DNA of 42,988 bases from Oscillospiraceae bacterium (GCA_015065505.1 SVQE01000016.1:1-42988); one strand, 5' to 3'; counted from the first letter of the stretch, positions 26,090 to 35,434 are shown. Program-made: numbers and translations. The notes: generated from the sequence alone by a model not told the origin.

Positions 26090-26160
26090 ATAAAATCGCC
26101 GTCTGCAAGACCCGATAACTATGCACTATGCCTTATGCACTATGCACTCAATAATGCACT
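26090..26160. repeat. Half heptad-array element, GH2-cyclophilin gap
   Basis: Only one side survives: core ATAAAATCGCCGTCTGCAAG followed by ACCC, then AACTATG, CACTATG, CCTTATG, CACTATG and a degenerate continuation to 26160. The GH2 stop codon (26148-26150) and its last residues lie within the array. The opposite array is missing next to the cyclophilin RBS. Confidence 0.75.
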
Positions 26161-27842
26161 CTACTGTTAATTTCCTGCAGCACTTCCTTGTCTATTTTCA
26201 AAACCTCTCTATCGTAGGTCATAAGTCCGTTGAGCTCATCCTCAACATCAGAAACCTCGGTATAAACCGTCCCTGAAAGACCTGTTTTAATCTGAGGAAT
26301 TATAACCTTTTCATAGAGCTTTTTATATGCCTTGGTTAAACTCTTCTCAGATTTATATATTCTGTAGCCGAACATTTTATCACTGAAGGTGTGTCCTTCA
26401 AGCTTATAGCCGTAGCCTCCGAACTCGGATAAAACCCAGGGGCGCTCGCCTGCTTTAACCTTTATGGGCGTGAAATAAATATGCTTTGAAATAACATCGC
26501 TTTCGCCCTGGTCGTGCCAGCCCGATGCCGAATCAACAAGCCTTGTTTTATCCCACTGCTTTATAATTTCATAAGCCTTATTGCTGTCGAACTGACCCCA
26601 GCCCTCGTTAAACGGAACCCACATAGCAATGCACGGGCAGTTATAAAGCGCGTCAATCATTTCTTTAAGCTCTTTATAATAAAGCGCCCTTGCTTCTTCG
26701 TTTGTTCTGCTGAAGCGCTTATAATCCGAGTCGTTGAGATTGATATTTAAAAACGGAATTGCGCTGACTTCAAGCCCGTATTTACCGCCGCCGTTTATCA
26801 TATCCTGCCAAACGATTATGCCGTGTTTATCGCAGTAATGATACCACAGAAGGGGCTCGATTTTAATATGCTTTCTCAGCATATTAAAGCCGCATTCCTT
26901 CATTGTTTTTACATCGTTTTCAAGTGCTTCATTGCTTGGGGGCGTTAAAAATCCGTCGGGATAATAGCCCTGGTCAAGAAGCCCGTTATGGAAATACGGC
27001 TCATTGTTTAAAAACAGTCTCGGTATTCCGTTTTCATCATTGCCGACAGAAAACTTCCTCATTCCGAAATAGGATTTAACCCTGTCTTTTCCGAATTTGA
27101 AAACAACATCGTATAAAAACGGACTTTCTGGCGACCACGCCTTGAAATTCGGAATTTTTATTGTTTTATCCGTTGTATCGGCGATAAGCTCGCCGCCGTC
27201 GTAAATCAGAATTTCAACGCCTTCAGCATTTTCAAATTCAAAGCTTACCTGCTCGTTATCAAAATCGGGCGTTATTCTGAAGGATTTAATATATTCCTTT
27301 GGCGTTGATTCAAGCCATACGCTCTGCCAGATTCCGCTTTGCTTTGTGTACCATATTCCGCCGCGATTTGTTTTCTGCTTGCCCCTTGAATACTCGTTTT
27401 CCTCGCATTTATCCTCGGCAATAACATTTAAAATGTTTTCGCCCTGCTTAATAAAATCGGTTATTTCAAAGGAAAACGGGGTGTATCCCCCGTGATGACA
27501 GCCGATAAAGCTGCCGTTTAAATAAACCTCGGCAATCTGGTCTACAGCGCCGAAATTAATAAAGACTCTGCCCTTATTAAAGCCTTTTTCAATTTCAAAG
27601 ACCTTTTTGTAAATAAGATATTCATCATTTTCAAGAGTTCTTCCAACCTTTGAAAGCGGAGCCTCGGGTGAAAACGGAACAATTATTTCAAATTCAAAAT
27701 TCCTGTTAATGCTTTTTTCTTTGGAAAAAGCAAGCCCCCATTTTCCGTTTAATGAAAGATAGCTCTCTCTTACAAATTGCGGACGCGGATACTCCGAAAG
27801 CGGAGTTTCCGATAAATTTTTACCCCACCTTGTTAAAAGCAT
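26148..27842 (-). CDS. Glycoside hydrolase family 2 (beta-galactosidase/glucuronidase-like)
   Basis: A 564-residue retaining exo-glycosidase. A jelly-roll sugar-binding domain comes first (LNGKWGLAF at 31-39, EVYLNGSFIGCHHGGYTPF at 105-123). An immunoglobulin-like domain follows (about 180-265), then the TIM barrel. E413 in FNEGWGQ is the expected acid/base and E473 in SEFGG the nucleophile. There is no signal peptide, so it acts in the cytoplasm on imported oligosaccharide. Substrate unknown. The ATG overlaps the stop of the ABC exporter gene by one base (TGATG), so the two are translationally coupled. The last codons are made of degenerate heptad repeat, which suggests that array growth altered the C-terminus. 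Confidence 0.88.
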   Translation of the reverse strand: MLLTRWGKNLSETPLSEYPRPQFVRESYLSLNGKWGLAFSKEKSINRNFEFEIIVPFSPEAPLSKVGRTLENDEYLIYKKVFEIEKGFNKGRVFINFGAVDQIAEVYLNGSFIGCHHGGYTPFSFEITDFIKQGENILNVIAEDKCEENEYSRGKQKTNRGGIWYTKQSGIWQSVWLESTPKEYIKSFRITPDFDNEQVSFEFENAEGVEILIYDGGELIADTTDKTIKIPNFKAWSPESPFLYDVVFKFGKDRVKSYFGMRKFSVGNDENGIPRLFLNNEPYFHNGLLDQGYYPDGFLTPPSNEALENDVKTMKECGFNMLRKHIKIEPLLWYHYCDKHGIIVWQDMINGGGKYGLEVSAIPFLNINLNDSDYKRFSRTNEEARALYYKELKEMIDALYNCPCIAMWVPFNEGWGQFDSNKAYEIIKQWDKTRLVDSASGWHDQGESDVISKHIYFTPIKVKAGERPWVLSEFGGYGYKLEGHTFSDKMFGYRIYKSEKSLTKAYKKLYEKVIIPQIKTGLSGTVYTEVSDVEDELNGLMTYDREVLKIDKEVLQEINSRVHY

Positions 27843-29542
27843 CAGTTTTCCTCCACAACAATTTTTGAATCAATAATCTGAACATGCTTATTGCAGATTT
27901 CAAGCGCAGCCTTCTTGTGTGAAACAATAACACAGGTTTTATTATCAAGCTGCTTTAAATTTGTTAAAAAGCGTTTTTCGGTTTCTTCATCAAGCGCAGA
28001 GGTTGCCTCGTCAAGAAGAATAACGGGTGCTTTTGAAAGCAGTGAACGCGCAATGGCAAGTCGCTGCAGCTGCCCCTCCGAAAGACCTATTCCTCTTTCG
28101 CCGATAACGGTTTCAATACCGTCGGGAAGGTCGTTTATGAACGAATCCGAGCACGATATATTGATTGCCTGAGCAATTTCATCCTCGGTTACTTCGTCAT
28201 TAATGAAGGTTAAGTTTTCTCTGATTGTTCCCGAAAGCAGGAAATTGCCCTGCGGAACATAAGAAAACAGCCTTCTTGTTTTATTGTCAACCTCGATATT
28301 TTCGTTTTCAAGTTCAAGCTCAATATTTCCGTCGTTTACCTTGAAAACACCGAGAAGAAGTTTAAGCAGGGTGCTTTTTCCGATTCCGGAAATACCCATT
28401 ATCGCAACAAAATCGCCCTTATCAATCTTAAGCGAGGTATTATCAAGAATAACATCCCTGTCGTAAGCAAAGGAAATACTATTGAAGTTAATACTTTTCA
28501 GATTATTGTAAACTTCCTGCGGATTTTCTATTGCCGAATTATCGCTTGTTTCCTCGGGAAGTGAATCTATTTCAATAAGTCTTTCCGCAGATGCGATAAG
28601 CGCAAAATATTTGGGCATAACTCCCGAAAGCGCTGCAAACGGGGACTGAATCTGGTTTACAAGCTGAAGCATAGCCGTAACCGTTCCGTAAGTTACTATA
28701 TCGTTAACAAGCATATATGCACCATAGGATATTGCAAAAATATAACCGAGGCTGAAAACAAAGGTTATTCCTGCATTTGCAGCAATTCCGAAAAACCTTC
28801 TTTTCATCTTTGCTTTATAGTTCACACCCTGCAGCTCGTCGGCTTCATCGGCGATTTTCTTCTCAACCGAAAATGATTTAACAACAAGCAGGCTTGTTAC
28901 TGCCTCCTGAATAAACGAACGGGTTTTTCCTTCGGTTTCCTGAACGCTCTTATGCAGCCTCTTGAGTGTTTTTCTGAAAAGCTGAGTGCAGAGGAAAACT
29001 GCAATTCCGCCGACAAAAAACGCAAGTGCAAATATTCTGTCTATAACAACAAGATATGTGAATGCGCTGAACAGCCTTACAAGGAAAAACAGCACGCTGG
29101 GCAGAATTGTTGTAAAGCCTTCCGAAATAACGGTTACATCGTTGAACATTCTGTTCTGAAGCTCACCCGTGTGGTATTTGCTTACGCTTGCATATTCTTT
29201 TTTCATAATGCTTTTTAGCATATACTGCTTTAAATGCCATTCAATTTTCGCCTTGCATCTTTCCGAGGTGCTTCTGCTGAGAAGGCTTAAGCACATCTGA
29301 AAAATCAGAACGCCGAGGAACATCAAAGCATAATAAACAACCTTTTCAAACGATTTATCAACGGTTGCAGCGTCGATAATCTTCTTTGAAAAGCCTGCAA
29401 AAACAACGGTTAAAACGCCGTGAATAATATTTGTAACAATAAGAAGATAAACCTTAAAGCGTTCACTTCTGCAAATAGAATAAATCCACTTTAAAGTTTG
29501 CATATCACTTTTTTTGATTTTTCTTCTTTCTTTATTTTCCAC
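27842..29542 (-). CDS. ABC exporter (TM domain fused to ATPase)
   Basis: 566 residues: a six-TM exporter domain (about 25-310), then an ATPase with Walker A MGISGIGKST, signature LSEGQLQRLAIARS and Walker B VILLDEATSALD. It probably works as a homodimer, as no partner half-transporter is adjacent. It starts with GTG directly after the TAA of the S26-peptidase gene (no gap), with GGAAAGGG upstream. Peptide or lipid export is plausible from the adjacent peptidase. There is no C39 peptidase domain at the N-terminus. Confidence 0.88.
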   Translation of the reverse strand: MENKERRKIKKSDMQTLKWIYSICRSERFKVYLLIVTNIIHGVLTVVFAGFSKKIIDAATVDKSFEKVVYYALMFLGVLIFQMCLSLLSRSTSERCKAKIEWHLKQYMLKSIMKKEYASVSKYHTGELQNRMFNDVTVISEGFTTILPSVLFFLVRLFSAFTYLVVIDRIFALAFFVGGIAVFLCTQLFRKTLKRLHKSVQETEGKTRSFIQEAVTSLLVVKSFSVEKKIADEADELQGVNYKAKMKRRFFGIAANAGITFVFSLGYIFAISYGAYMLVNDIVTYGTVTAMLQLVNQIQSPFAALSGVMPKYFALIASAERLIEIDSLPEETSDNSAIENPQEVYNNLKSINFNSISFAYDRDVILDNTSLKIDKGDFVAIMGISGIGKSTLLKLLLGVFKVNDGNIELELENENIEVDNKTRRLFSYVPQGNFLLSGTIRENLTFINDEVTEDEIAQAINISCSDSFINDLPDGIETVIGERGIGLSEGQLQRLAIARSLLSKAPVILLDEATSALDEETEKRFLTNLKQLDNKTCVIVSHKKAALEICNKHVQIIDSKIVVEEN

Positions 29543-30007
29543 TTATTTTCCCTTTCCGAATAACTTTTTAACCCTTCTTTTTATCGCACCAAGAATACTG
29601 CGAACATAGAAGTATGCAGGTTTAAACGGAATAACCGCAACGATAAGATGTGAATAAAGCTTATACAGCTTTGAATTTTCGCAGTCGATATATCTTTTGC
29701 CGTTTTTATAAAAGCCGATAAGCTTTCCGCAAATCATTTCATCAGGGATGTATTCCTTTTTCATAAGGTTATCGCCCATAATAACATAATGGTCGCTTTC
29801 AACCTTGATAACCCTGTGCATAATGTATTTTCCTTTAGGGGTTACATAAAGGGCAACATCGTATTTTTTAAGCCTGCCCTCGGGCTTCACAACAATGATA
29901 TTATCCCTTTGCTCGTGAAGCAGAGGTTTCATTGAAATGCCTGAGGTAAGCCCCGTATACATTCCCGTTTTATCGAGAATTTCTTTTATTGATGTATATT
30001 CAGTCAT
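29543..30007 (-). CDS. S24/S26-type peptidase with Ser/His dyad
   Basis: 154 residues, signal-peptidase-like fold. SGISMKP (S25) is the nucleophile motif. MHRVI (H64) stands where classical bacterial type I signal peptidases have Lys, as in the SipW/ER-type Ser/His enzymes. GDN at 78-80 is the third family motif. There is no N-terminal TM helix; a hydrophobic stretch near 115-135 may attach it to the membrane. It is directly upstream of, and coupled to, the ABC exporter, so a role in processing an exported peptide is likely, but no small precursor gene is visible next to it. Confidence 0.8.
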   Translation of the reverse strand: MTEYTSIKEILDKTGMYTGLTSGISMKPLLHEQRDNIIVVKPEGRLKKYDVALYVTPKGKYIMHRVIKVESDHYVIMGDNLMKKEYIPDEMICGKLIGFYKNGKRYIDCENSKLYKLYSHLIVAVIPFKPAYFYVRSILGAIKRRVKKLFGKGK

Positions 30008-30043
30008 TTGAACATTCCCGTTTTCGTTAAATAATAATATAAT

Positions 30044-30072
30044 ATTATATCATATGGTAACTATAAAGTAAA
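30044..30072 (-). promoter_or_regulatory. Promoter of the S26 peptidase-ABC-GH2 operon
   Basis: On the minus strand: TTTACT (30072-30067), 17-bp spacer, TATAAT (30049-30044) with TGA extended -10, 37 bp before the ATG. The -10 context ATATGATATAATATT is nearly the same as at the TagF promoter (42849-42877). Confidence 0.65.
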
Positions 30073-30090
30073 TTACTTTTTTAGGTGCTG

Positions 30091-30786
30091 CTAAAACCTG
30101 TTAACCAACTGATTATGGCAGAGGTTTTCAAGCTCATCATCAAGCTTCATAAGGTTTTCGCAGTCGAGTGCTCTTTTTATTATTTCGTCTGCAAGAAGCG
30201 GATTTTTAGGAAGAACAGCACCGTGAGCATAGGTTGCAAAGGTGTTTTTATATATCATCCCTTCGCATCCGTCCTCACCGTTGTTGCCATAGCCGCTAAT
30301 CACTCTGCCAAGCGGCTTCAAGTTATCGGGTAAATAGGTTTTTCCGCTGTGGTTTTCAAAGCCTGCAACCTTGCCGAAGGGCGAATCAAAAACCATATTT
30401 CCAATCATTCTTTTTTCGCCTGCAACAGTGTAAAAATCAAGCGCACCGCTGAGCTTCAGCTCCCTTCCCTGCTGATTTATATAATATTTTCCGAGAAGCT
30501 GAAAGCCTGCACAAACGGCAAAAACCGTTTTACCGCAGTTCACGCAGTAGGAAAGCATATCGGCTTTTCGTTTGAGGTCGGAAGAGATAATGTTCATTTC
30601 CCTGTCCTGTCCGCCGCCGATAACAAGAATATCGAAATCCCCTATTCTGTCGCCGATTTCTATATTTTCGATTTCGGCTGTGCAGCCTCTTTTAATCAAG
30701 CGGTAGTATAGGCATAAAACATTTCCGATATCGCCGTAAAGGTTAAGCTCGTTGGGATATAAATGTGCAATTTTTATTCTTTTCAT
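30091..30786 (-). CDS. gatD: GatD, glutaminase subunit of lipid II isoglutaminyl synthase
   Basis: 231 residues, a CobB/CobQ-like class I glutamine amidotransferase. It releases ammonia from glutamine for MurT, which amidates the D-Glu of lipid II. LVIGGGQDRE precedes VFAVCAGFQLLG with nucleophile C92; YAHG gives the catalytic H188. These positions match known GatD proteins. The ATG overlaps the murT stop by four bases (ATGA), so the subunits are coupled. Confidence 0.93.
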   Translation of the reverse strand: MKRIKIAHLYPNELNLYGDIGNVLCLYYRLIKRGCTAEIENIEIGDRIGDFDILVIGGGQDREMNIISSDLKRKADMLSYCVNCGKTVFAVCAGFQLLGKYYINQQGRELKLSGALDFYTVAGEKRMIGNMVFDSPFGKVAGFENHSGKTYLPDNLKPLGRVISGYGNNGEDGCEGMIYKNTFATYAHGAVLPKNPLLADEIIKRALDCENLMKLDDELENLCHNQLVNRF

Positions 30787-32114
30787 TCCCAGAACTCCTT
30801 TCCGCCGAAGGAGCGAACAAAATACTTTCTCATATTCATCATTGCGGTGTAGTTTGCAAAAATAACGGTGTTTCTTTTGCTTTTATTAATCATTGAAATA
30901 AGACTTTCATAGTCCTCGCCGTCAATAATGCTGTCAACATCTATTCCGTCGTATTTCAGCCTTAAAGCCATATCATAGGCGCGTATTCCGACGGTAATAA
31001 AGGACGCTGTGCTGCTTTTAATCTTAACAAACGAGGAATCCCATATCCAGCTTACATCCGTTGAATCCGCCTCGTTATCGTTAAGCGCAAAAACCATATT
31101 AACATCATTATTCATTTCGCAGGCATAATTTATGCAGTTTGAAAGCCCGACGGGATTTTTAACCAGAAGCATTAACACCTCGAAGCCCTTGCCGAAAAAG
31201 CGTTCCATTCTTCCGAACGCACCCGAAAACGAATTAAGCGATTTATAATCAATGCCAAGTGTTTTCAGTATTGCAACGGCACAGCAATAATTATAGACAT
31301 TGTATATTCCGCCGAGCGAAATTGAACAGCTCATTCTGCCGTTTTTAGTATTGATAAGAAACGATGAGCCGCCGTTTTCCAAAGCCGTTATTTCTTCGGC
31401 GCAAACATCGGGATAAACCCTTTTATAAGCGCATCCCGGGCAGAAATAGTCACCGAGCTGAGCATATATTTTTGTTTTATAAATCAGCTCCCTTTTGCAA
31501 AGCGGACAAAAGCGGTTATCATCGGCATATTTCAGCTTATAATTCGCATTTATACCGAAGGTTTTTACGAGGTTTTCGCATTTTTCACTTATAGAATAAG
31601 TCAGCGGACAGTCCGCATTAAGAATCAAAACAGCATCGGGCATATTGTTTATTGCGTTTAATACAGTATTCAGCGTTGTTTCGGTTTCGCCGTATCTGTC
31701 GAGCTGGTCGCGGAAGATATTTGTTACCGCAACAATTTTTGCATCAAGATATCTTGATATTTCAGGGAAGCTGTTTTCATCACATTCAAGTATTGCATAT
31801 TCCTTTTTGCACCTGCCGAAAACGGTGCAGTTTTCTATAAACGAAGTAGCAACGCCGCTAATCATATTGGCACCGCTTTTGTTGATGAAATACGAGCAGC
31901 CCTCTGCATTTAAGGCGTGTTCAACAAGCGCGCAGGTTGTTGTTTTGCCGTTTGTTCCCGTTATGCAGATTATTTCAACGCCCTGCGAAAGCTTGTTGAG
32001 AATATTATATTTCATTTTAAGCGCAATCCTGCCCGGAAGGGTTGTTGCGCCGAGCCCGAAAAACCTTAAAATCCTGAATATCAGCTTTGCAGTTATAAGA
32101 GTTAAAAATACCAT
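30783..32114 (-). CDS. murT: MurT, ligase subunit of lipid II isoglutaminyl synthase
   Basis: 443 residues, a Mur-ligase homologue. P-loop ITGTNGKTTT at 51-60; the inserted zinc ribbon with CPLC (203-206) and CPGC (225-228) typical of MurT; the C-terminal DUF1727 region. With GatD it converts D-Glu to D-isoglutamine in the stem peptide. This matches the DAP-type MurE and the PASTA-PBP of the same window. A TATAAT lies only 5 bp before the ATG and no Shine-Dalgarno is visible, so translation may be leaderless. Confidence 0.93.
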   Translation of the reverse strand: MVFLTLITAKLIFRILRFFGLGATTLPGRIALKMKYNILNKLSQGVEIICITGTNGKTTTCALVEHALNAEGCSYFINKSGANMISGVATSFIENCTVFGRCKKEYAILECDENSFPEISRYLDAKIVAVTNIFRDQLDRYGETETTLNTVLNAINNMPDAVLILNADCPLTYSISEKCENLVKTFGINANYKLKYADDNRFCPLCKRELIYKTKIYAQLGDYFCPGCAYKRVYPDVCAEEITALENGGSSFLINTKNGRMSCSISLGGIYNVYNYCCAVAILKTLGIDYKSLNSFSGAFGRMERFFGKGFEVLMLLVKNPVGLSNCINYACEMNNDVNMVFALNDNEADSTDVSWIWDSSFVKIKSSTASFITVGIRAYDMALRLKYDGIDVDSIIDGEDYESLISMINKSKRNTVIFANYTAMMNMRKYFVRSFGGKEFWE

Positions 32115-32119
32115 ACTAA

Positions 32120-32125
32120 ATTATA
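32120..32125 (-). promoter_or_regulatory. -10 box very close to the murT start
   Basis: TATAAT on the minus strand at 32125-32120, with the ATG at 32114. Transcription would start at or within one base of the ATG. The -35 region is poor. Confidence 0.4.
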
Positions 32126-32153
32126 TTGAAAAATATTAGGTTTATGATAGAAT
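32126..32153 (+). promoter_or_regulatory. Promoter of the inositol monophosphatase-radical SAM pair
   Basis: TTGAAA (32126-32131), 16-bp spacer, TAGAAT (32148-32153) with TGA extended -10. It overlaps the divergent murT promoter. Confidence 0.5.
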
Positions 32154-32179
32154 ATAACAAAGCGGAAAAGGGGTGCACT

Positions 32180-32944
32180 ATGTTAGAAAAAATTGTAAAT
32201 GCCGTTTTGCAGGCAGGCGAAATATATAAAAGTGCAGGAAACGACCTTGAGGTTATTGAAAAGGGCTCAAATGTTAATCTTGTTACAAAATACGATAAGC
32301 TGATTCAGGATTTTCTTGTTGCAGAGCTTACAAAAATCATTCCCGACGCACATTTTATGTGCGAAGAGGGCGACGGTAAAAAAGAGGTTTCGGACGGCTA
32401 CTGCTTTATTATTGACCCGATTGACGGCACAACAAATTTCATAAAAGGCTTTCAGCACAGTGCAATTAGTGTTGGCTTAACAAAGGATAAAGAGCTCTTC
32501 CTCGGCGTTGTTTTAGACCCCGACAGAAATAATATCTACTATGCGCAAAAGGGCTGCGGTGCGTTTCTTAACGGAAAGCCGATTCACGCATCGAACGAGG
32601 ATATGGAAAACAGCCTTGTTCTTTTCGGCACCTGCCCCTATGAGCATGAATTTGCGCACCAAACCTTTGAGCTTGCAGAACAGCTGTTTTTAAGAAGCAT
32701 TGAAGTAAGGCGCGGCGGCTCTGCGGCGCTTGATATATGCTTTGTTGCCGCAGGCAAGGCTGATTTTTACTATGAACTCATACTGCGTCCGTGGGACTGG
32801 GTTGGCGCAACCGTTATTCTTGAAGAGGCAGGCGGAATTGCAAAAACTGCCGACGGAGAAGATGTTGACCCGTCAAAGATTCAGTCATATATCTGCGGAA
32901 ACGCAAAAAACATTAAGGAGTTTTATGAACTATACAAGTCTTAA
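32180..32944 (+). CDS. Inositol monophosphatase family protein
   Basis: 254 residues, Mg-dependent phosphatase of the IMPase/SuhB family. CEEGDG (metal-binding Glu), DPIDGTTNF (motif with Asp ligands) and RPWDWVGATVILEEAGG are all present. Substrate could be inositol phosphate, a nucleotide such as PAP, or another sugar phosphate. The start at 32180 follows AAAAGGGG; 18 codons of upstream open frame lack an RBS and lie over the promoter. The 3' end overlaps the radical SAM gene by 20 bp. Confidence 0.9.
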   Translation: MLEKIVNAVLQAGEIYKSAGNDLEVIEKGSNVNLVTKYDKLIQDFLVAELTKIIPDAHFMCEEGDGKKEVSDGYCFIIDPIDGTTNFIKGFQHSAISVGLTKDKELFLGVVLDPDRNNIYYAQKGCGAFLNGKPIHASNEDMENSLVLFGTCPYEHEFAHQTFELAEQLFLRSIEVRRGGSAALDICFVAAGKADFYYELILRPWDWVGATVILEEAGGIAKTADGEDVDPSKIQSYICGNAKNIKEFYELYKS

Positions 32945-33800
32945 TTCATATCTGAAAGAGCGCTTCGGCTGTAAAGTATATAAGCTTGCCATAGACGGCG
33001 GCTTCACCTGCCCAAACCGCGACGGAACTCTTGACACAAGGGGCTGCGTTTTCTGCTCAAAGGGCGGCAGCGGAGAGTTTGCAGGAAGCAGAAAGCTCAG
33101 CATAACCGAGCAGATTGAGCAGGGCAAGCGTCTTGTTGAAAAGAAGATAAAAGACGGCAAATATATTGCATATTTTCAGGCATTTACAAATACATATGCA
33201 CCGATTGACGAGCTGAAAGAGAAATACTATCAGGCGATTAATCATCCCGACATTGTTGCTCTTTCAATAGCAACACGCCCCGATTGCCTCGGGGACGATG
33301 TTCTGAATTTGCTTGATGAAATAAACAAAATAAAGCCCGTTTTCGTTGAACTCGGACTTCAGACAATTCACGAAAAAACCGCCGAGTATATCAGGCGCGG
33401 TTATCCCCTTTCGGTTTATGATGAAGCTATTGAAAAGCTTCACGGTATCGGCATAAATGTTGTTACTCACCTGATTATCGGTCTGCCAGGTGAAACGACA
33501 GAGGATATACTTGAAAGCGTTTCTTATGTTTGCGAAAAAACCGACGGAATAAAGCTTCAGCTGCTTCATATTATTAAAGGCACAGACCTTGAAAAGGAAT
33601 ATAACGCAGGCAAAATCAGCGTGCTATTCCTCGATGAATACGCCGAAATTATTAAGCGGTGCGTTAATATTATTCCTAAAAATGTTGTTGTTCACCGCCT
33701 AACAGGCGACGGCGCAAAAAAAGACTTAATCGCTCCCCTCTGGAGCGCGGATAAAAAGAAGGTTTTGAATACAATAAACAAAAAACTATCAGATTTATAA
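32925..33800 (+). CDS. Radical SAM protein, TIGR01212/YhcC family
   Basis: 291 residues. The start at 32925 (MNYTSLNSYLKERFG) follows AAGGAG and lies inside the end of the phosphatase gene. FTCPNRDGTLDTRGCVFC carries the three cluster cysteines C29, C41 and C44 in the spacing of the YhcC family (C-x11-C-x2-C). The radical SAM barrel contains ELGLQTIHEKTAEYIRRG and THLIIGLPGETTEDI. The function of this family is not established; RNA modification has been suggested because of its relation to Elp3-like enzymes. Confidence 0.9.
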   Translation: MNYTSLNSYLKERFGCKVYKLAIDGGFTCPNRDGTLDTRGCVFCSKGGSGEFAGSRKLSITEQIEQGKRLVEKKIKDGKYIAYFQAFTNTYAPIDELKEKYYQAINHPDIVALSIATRPDCLGDDVLNLLDEINKIKPVFVELGLQTIHEKTAEYIRRGYPLSVYDEAIEKLHGIGINVVTHLIIGLPGETTEDILESVSYVCEKTDGIKLQLLHIIKGTDLEKEYNAGKISVLFLDEYAEIIKRCVNIIPKNVVVHRLTGDGAKKDLIAPLWSADKKKVLNTINKKLSDL

Positions 33801-33803
33801 AAA

Positions 33804-34202
33804 ATAAAATTCCGATTTCGGCATTTTCACCAGTAATTAAACATCAAAAAAGCCTGATGTGAGCGATGTCACATCAGGCTTTTTTTAATTGATTATTTCT
33901 TTGTTGTAACTGTTTTCTTTGCACTCCATGATGAATACTGCTTTTTGCCGTTAATTGTTTTATAAGCCCTTATGCGGACAAAATATTTTTTATTCGCTTT
34001 GAGCTTTTTTATTGTTCTTGCGCCTGTTTTGTATGAGGTTATCGATACTGTTTTTGCGTTCTTGAAATCTTTGTATGTGCTGTACTGTATCTGATAACCT
34101 GATGTTTGCGTTGCATTCTTTTTCCAGTATGCTTTAAAGCTCTTTGAGCCTGATGTCAGTTTTGTTAATTCTGTCGGCTTGGGGTTAATCTTAAAGGTCT
34201 TT
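33804..34202. repeat. 399-bp direct repeat, copy 1
   Basis: Identical by eye to 37300-37698. It covers the downstream flank, the terminator and the 3' end (Fn3 domain) of the BspA-like gene. Identity drops outside it, though the next ~200 bp of coding sequence remain similar. Confidence 0.85.
33846..33885. terminator. Bidirectional terminator after radical SAM and BspA-like genes
   Basis: A 17-bp perfect stem (AAAAAAGCCTGATGTGA with its complement), loop GCGATG, T run on both strands. It serves the radical SAM gene on plus and the BspA-like gene on minus. Confidence 0.85.
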
Positions 34203-35434
34203 GTTATTGTTCCTTTATATGTTCCCTTGCCTGTTAAGGTTACTTTTGCCGTGCCGACCTTAGTGTTATTTGAATACTTAACCGTGTAGTCGGTATCTTT
34301 TTTGAGCGTTGTTCCTGCAAGCTTAACCGTTACATCGGGCTTTATAGCTTTACCTGTGTATGCTTTTGAACCAAGTCCGCTGACACTTGCATTCTTTACA
34401 TCATACATATCAACAAAGGTAAAACCGTTATTTTTGCAGTATTCGGTTAGCACATTAAATTTTTTACCGTAAATCTTAAAACCTTCAATTGCATATGGAA
34501 TATCATATTTTCCTTCTTTTACAAGTTTATAGCCTAATGCTAACCTCCCGATTCTTTTAACCTCATAAGGCATTTTTAACTCAAGATTTGGGCAGCCGGC
34601 AAATGCCTTATCACTAATATATTTTACACTCTTAGGAAGGGTTATTTCTTTTAGTGAGGTACATTTTGTAAAGCCGCCAACAGTTTGAACACCTTCCGAA
34701 ATTACAACATCTGTTAATGATTTGCAATTAGTAAAATAATTCGGGGGGATTATTTTCATGCTGGAGGGAATAGTTACTTTCTTTAGATTATCGCAACTTT
34801 GAAAGGCATAGTCCTCATCCACATAGTACTCCTCTTCATCACTTTCAAATTTAATTGTATAACCTTCTTCAAATACCACTTCGCTAATACTATCACAATT
34901 CTTAAATGCATAGTATCTTACAAGAGTATCCTTTGGTATAAATAGTGTTCCGGTTGCAGATGTGCAATTATCAAATGCGGCAGGCCATATTGAAGTAACA
35001 CTTTTCGGTATTATTATCTTTTTTAATGAGTAACAACGCGCAAATGCTCCTCCGCTTATATATTTAATATTGCTCGGCAAATCAGCCTTTTCAAGCTTTT
35101 CGCATTCCGCAAAAATATGATGAGGAACATACTCCAAACTTTCGGGCAAATATGCCTCTTTTAGGTTTTCACAATTAGCAAATGCATATCGGCATGTTAT
35201 TTCTGTTATTCCTTCACTTATTATTACTTTTTTAATAGAATTATACAAAGATAGGCTTTTCCATGGGCATTCATTAACGACTCCGGAACCTGAAACTGTT
35301 AACACATTATCTTTGAATTGCCATTCTGCATTTTTACCGCACGAGCCCGAGGTTTCTTCAGCTGAAGCAGATAATGGCGCAAATGCGCTGATTAGCATTA
35401 AGATTAATAGAATTACTGATAAAGTCTTTTTCAT
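33893..35434 (-). CDS. BspA-type LRR surface protein with Fn3 domain (cassette copy 1)
   Basis: 513 residues. Signal peptide 1-27 (ends SASAEE); N-terminal SGSCGKNAEWQFKDNVLTVSG; LRR_5 repeats (about 60-310); then a YTGK...LTGKGTYKGT beta-domain and a C-terminal Fn3. The last ~105 codons are nearly identical to those of the gene at 37389, while the LRR part has diverged, the pattern expected after duplication with variation in the binding region. It follows the NlpC/P60 gene with an 18-bp gap and is probably co-transcribed with it. RBS AAAGGGGGG. Confidence 0.88.
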   Translation of the reverse strand: MKKTLSVILLILMLISAFAPLSASAEETSGSCGKNAEWQFKDNVLTVSGSGVVNECPWKSLSLYNSIKKVIISEGITEITCRYAFANCENLKEAYLPESLEYVPHHIFAECEKLEKADLPSNIKYISGGAFARCYSLKKIIIPKSVTSIWPAAFDNCTSATGTLFIPKDTLVRYYAFKNCDSISEVVFEEGYTIKFESDEEEYYVDEDYAFQSCDNLKKVTIPSSMKIIPPNYFTNCKSLTDVVISEGVQTVGGFTKCTSLKEITLPKSVKYISDKAFAGCPNLELKMPYEVKRIGRLALGYKLVKEGKYDIPYAIEGFKIYGKKFNVLTEYCKNNGFTFVDMYDVKNASVSGLGSKAYTGKAIKPDVTVKLAGTTLKKDTDYTVKYSNNTKVGTAKVTLTGKGTYKGTITKTFKINPKPTELTKLTSGSKSFKAYWKKNATQTSGYQIQYSTYKDFKNAKTVSITSYKTGARTIKKLKANKKYFVRIRAYKTINGKKQYSSWSAKKTVTTKK

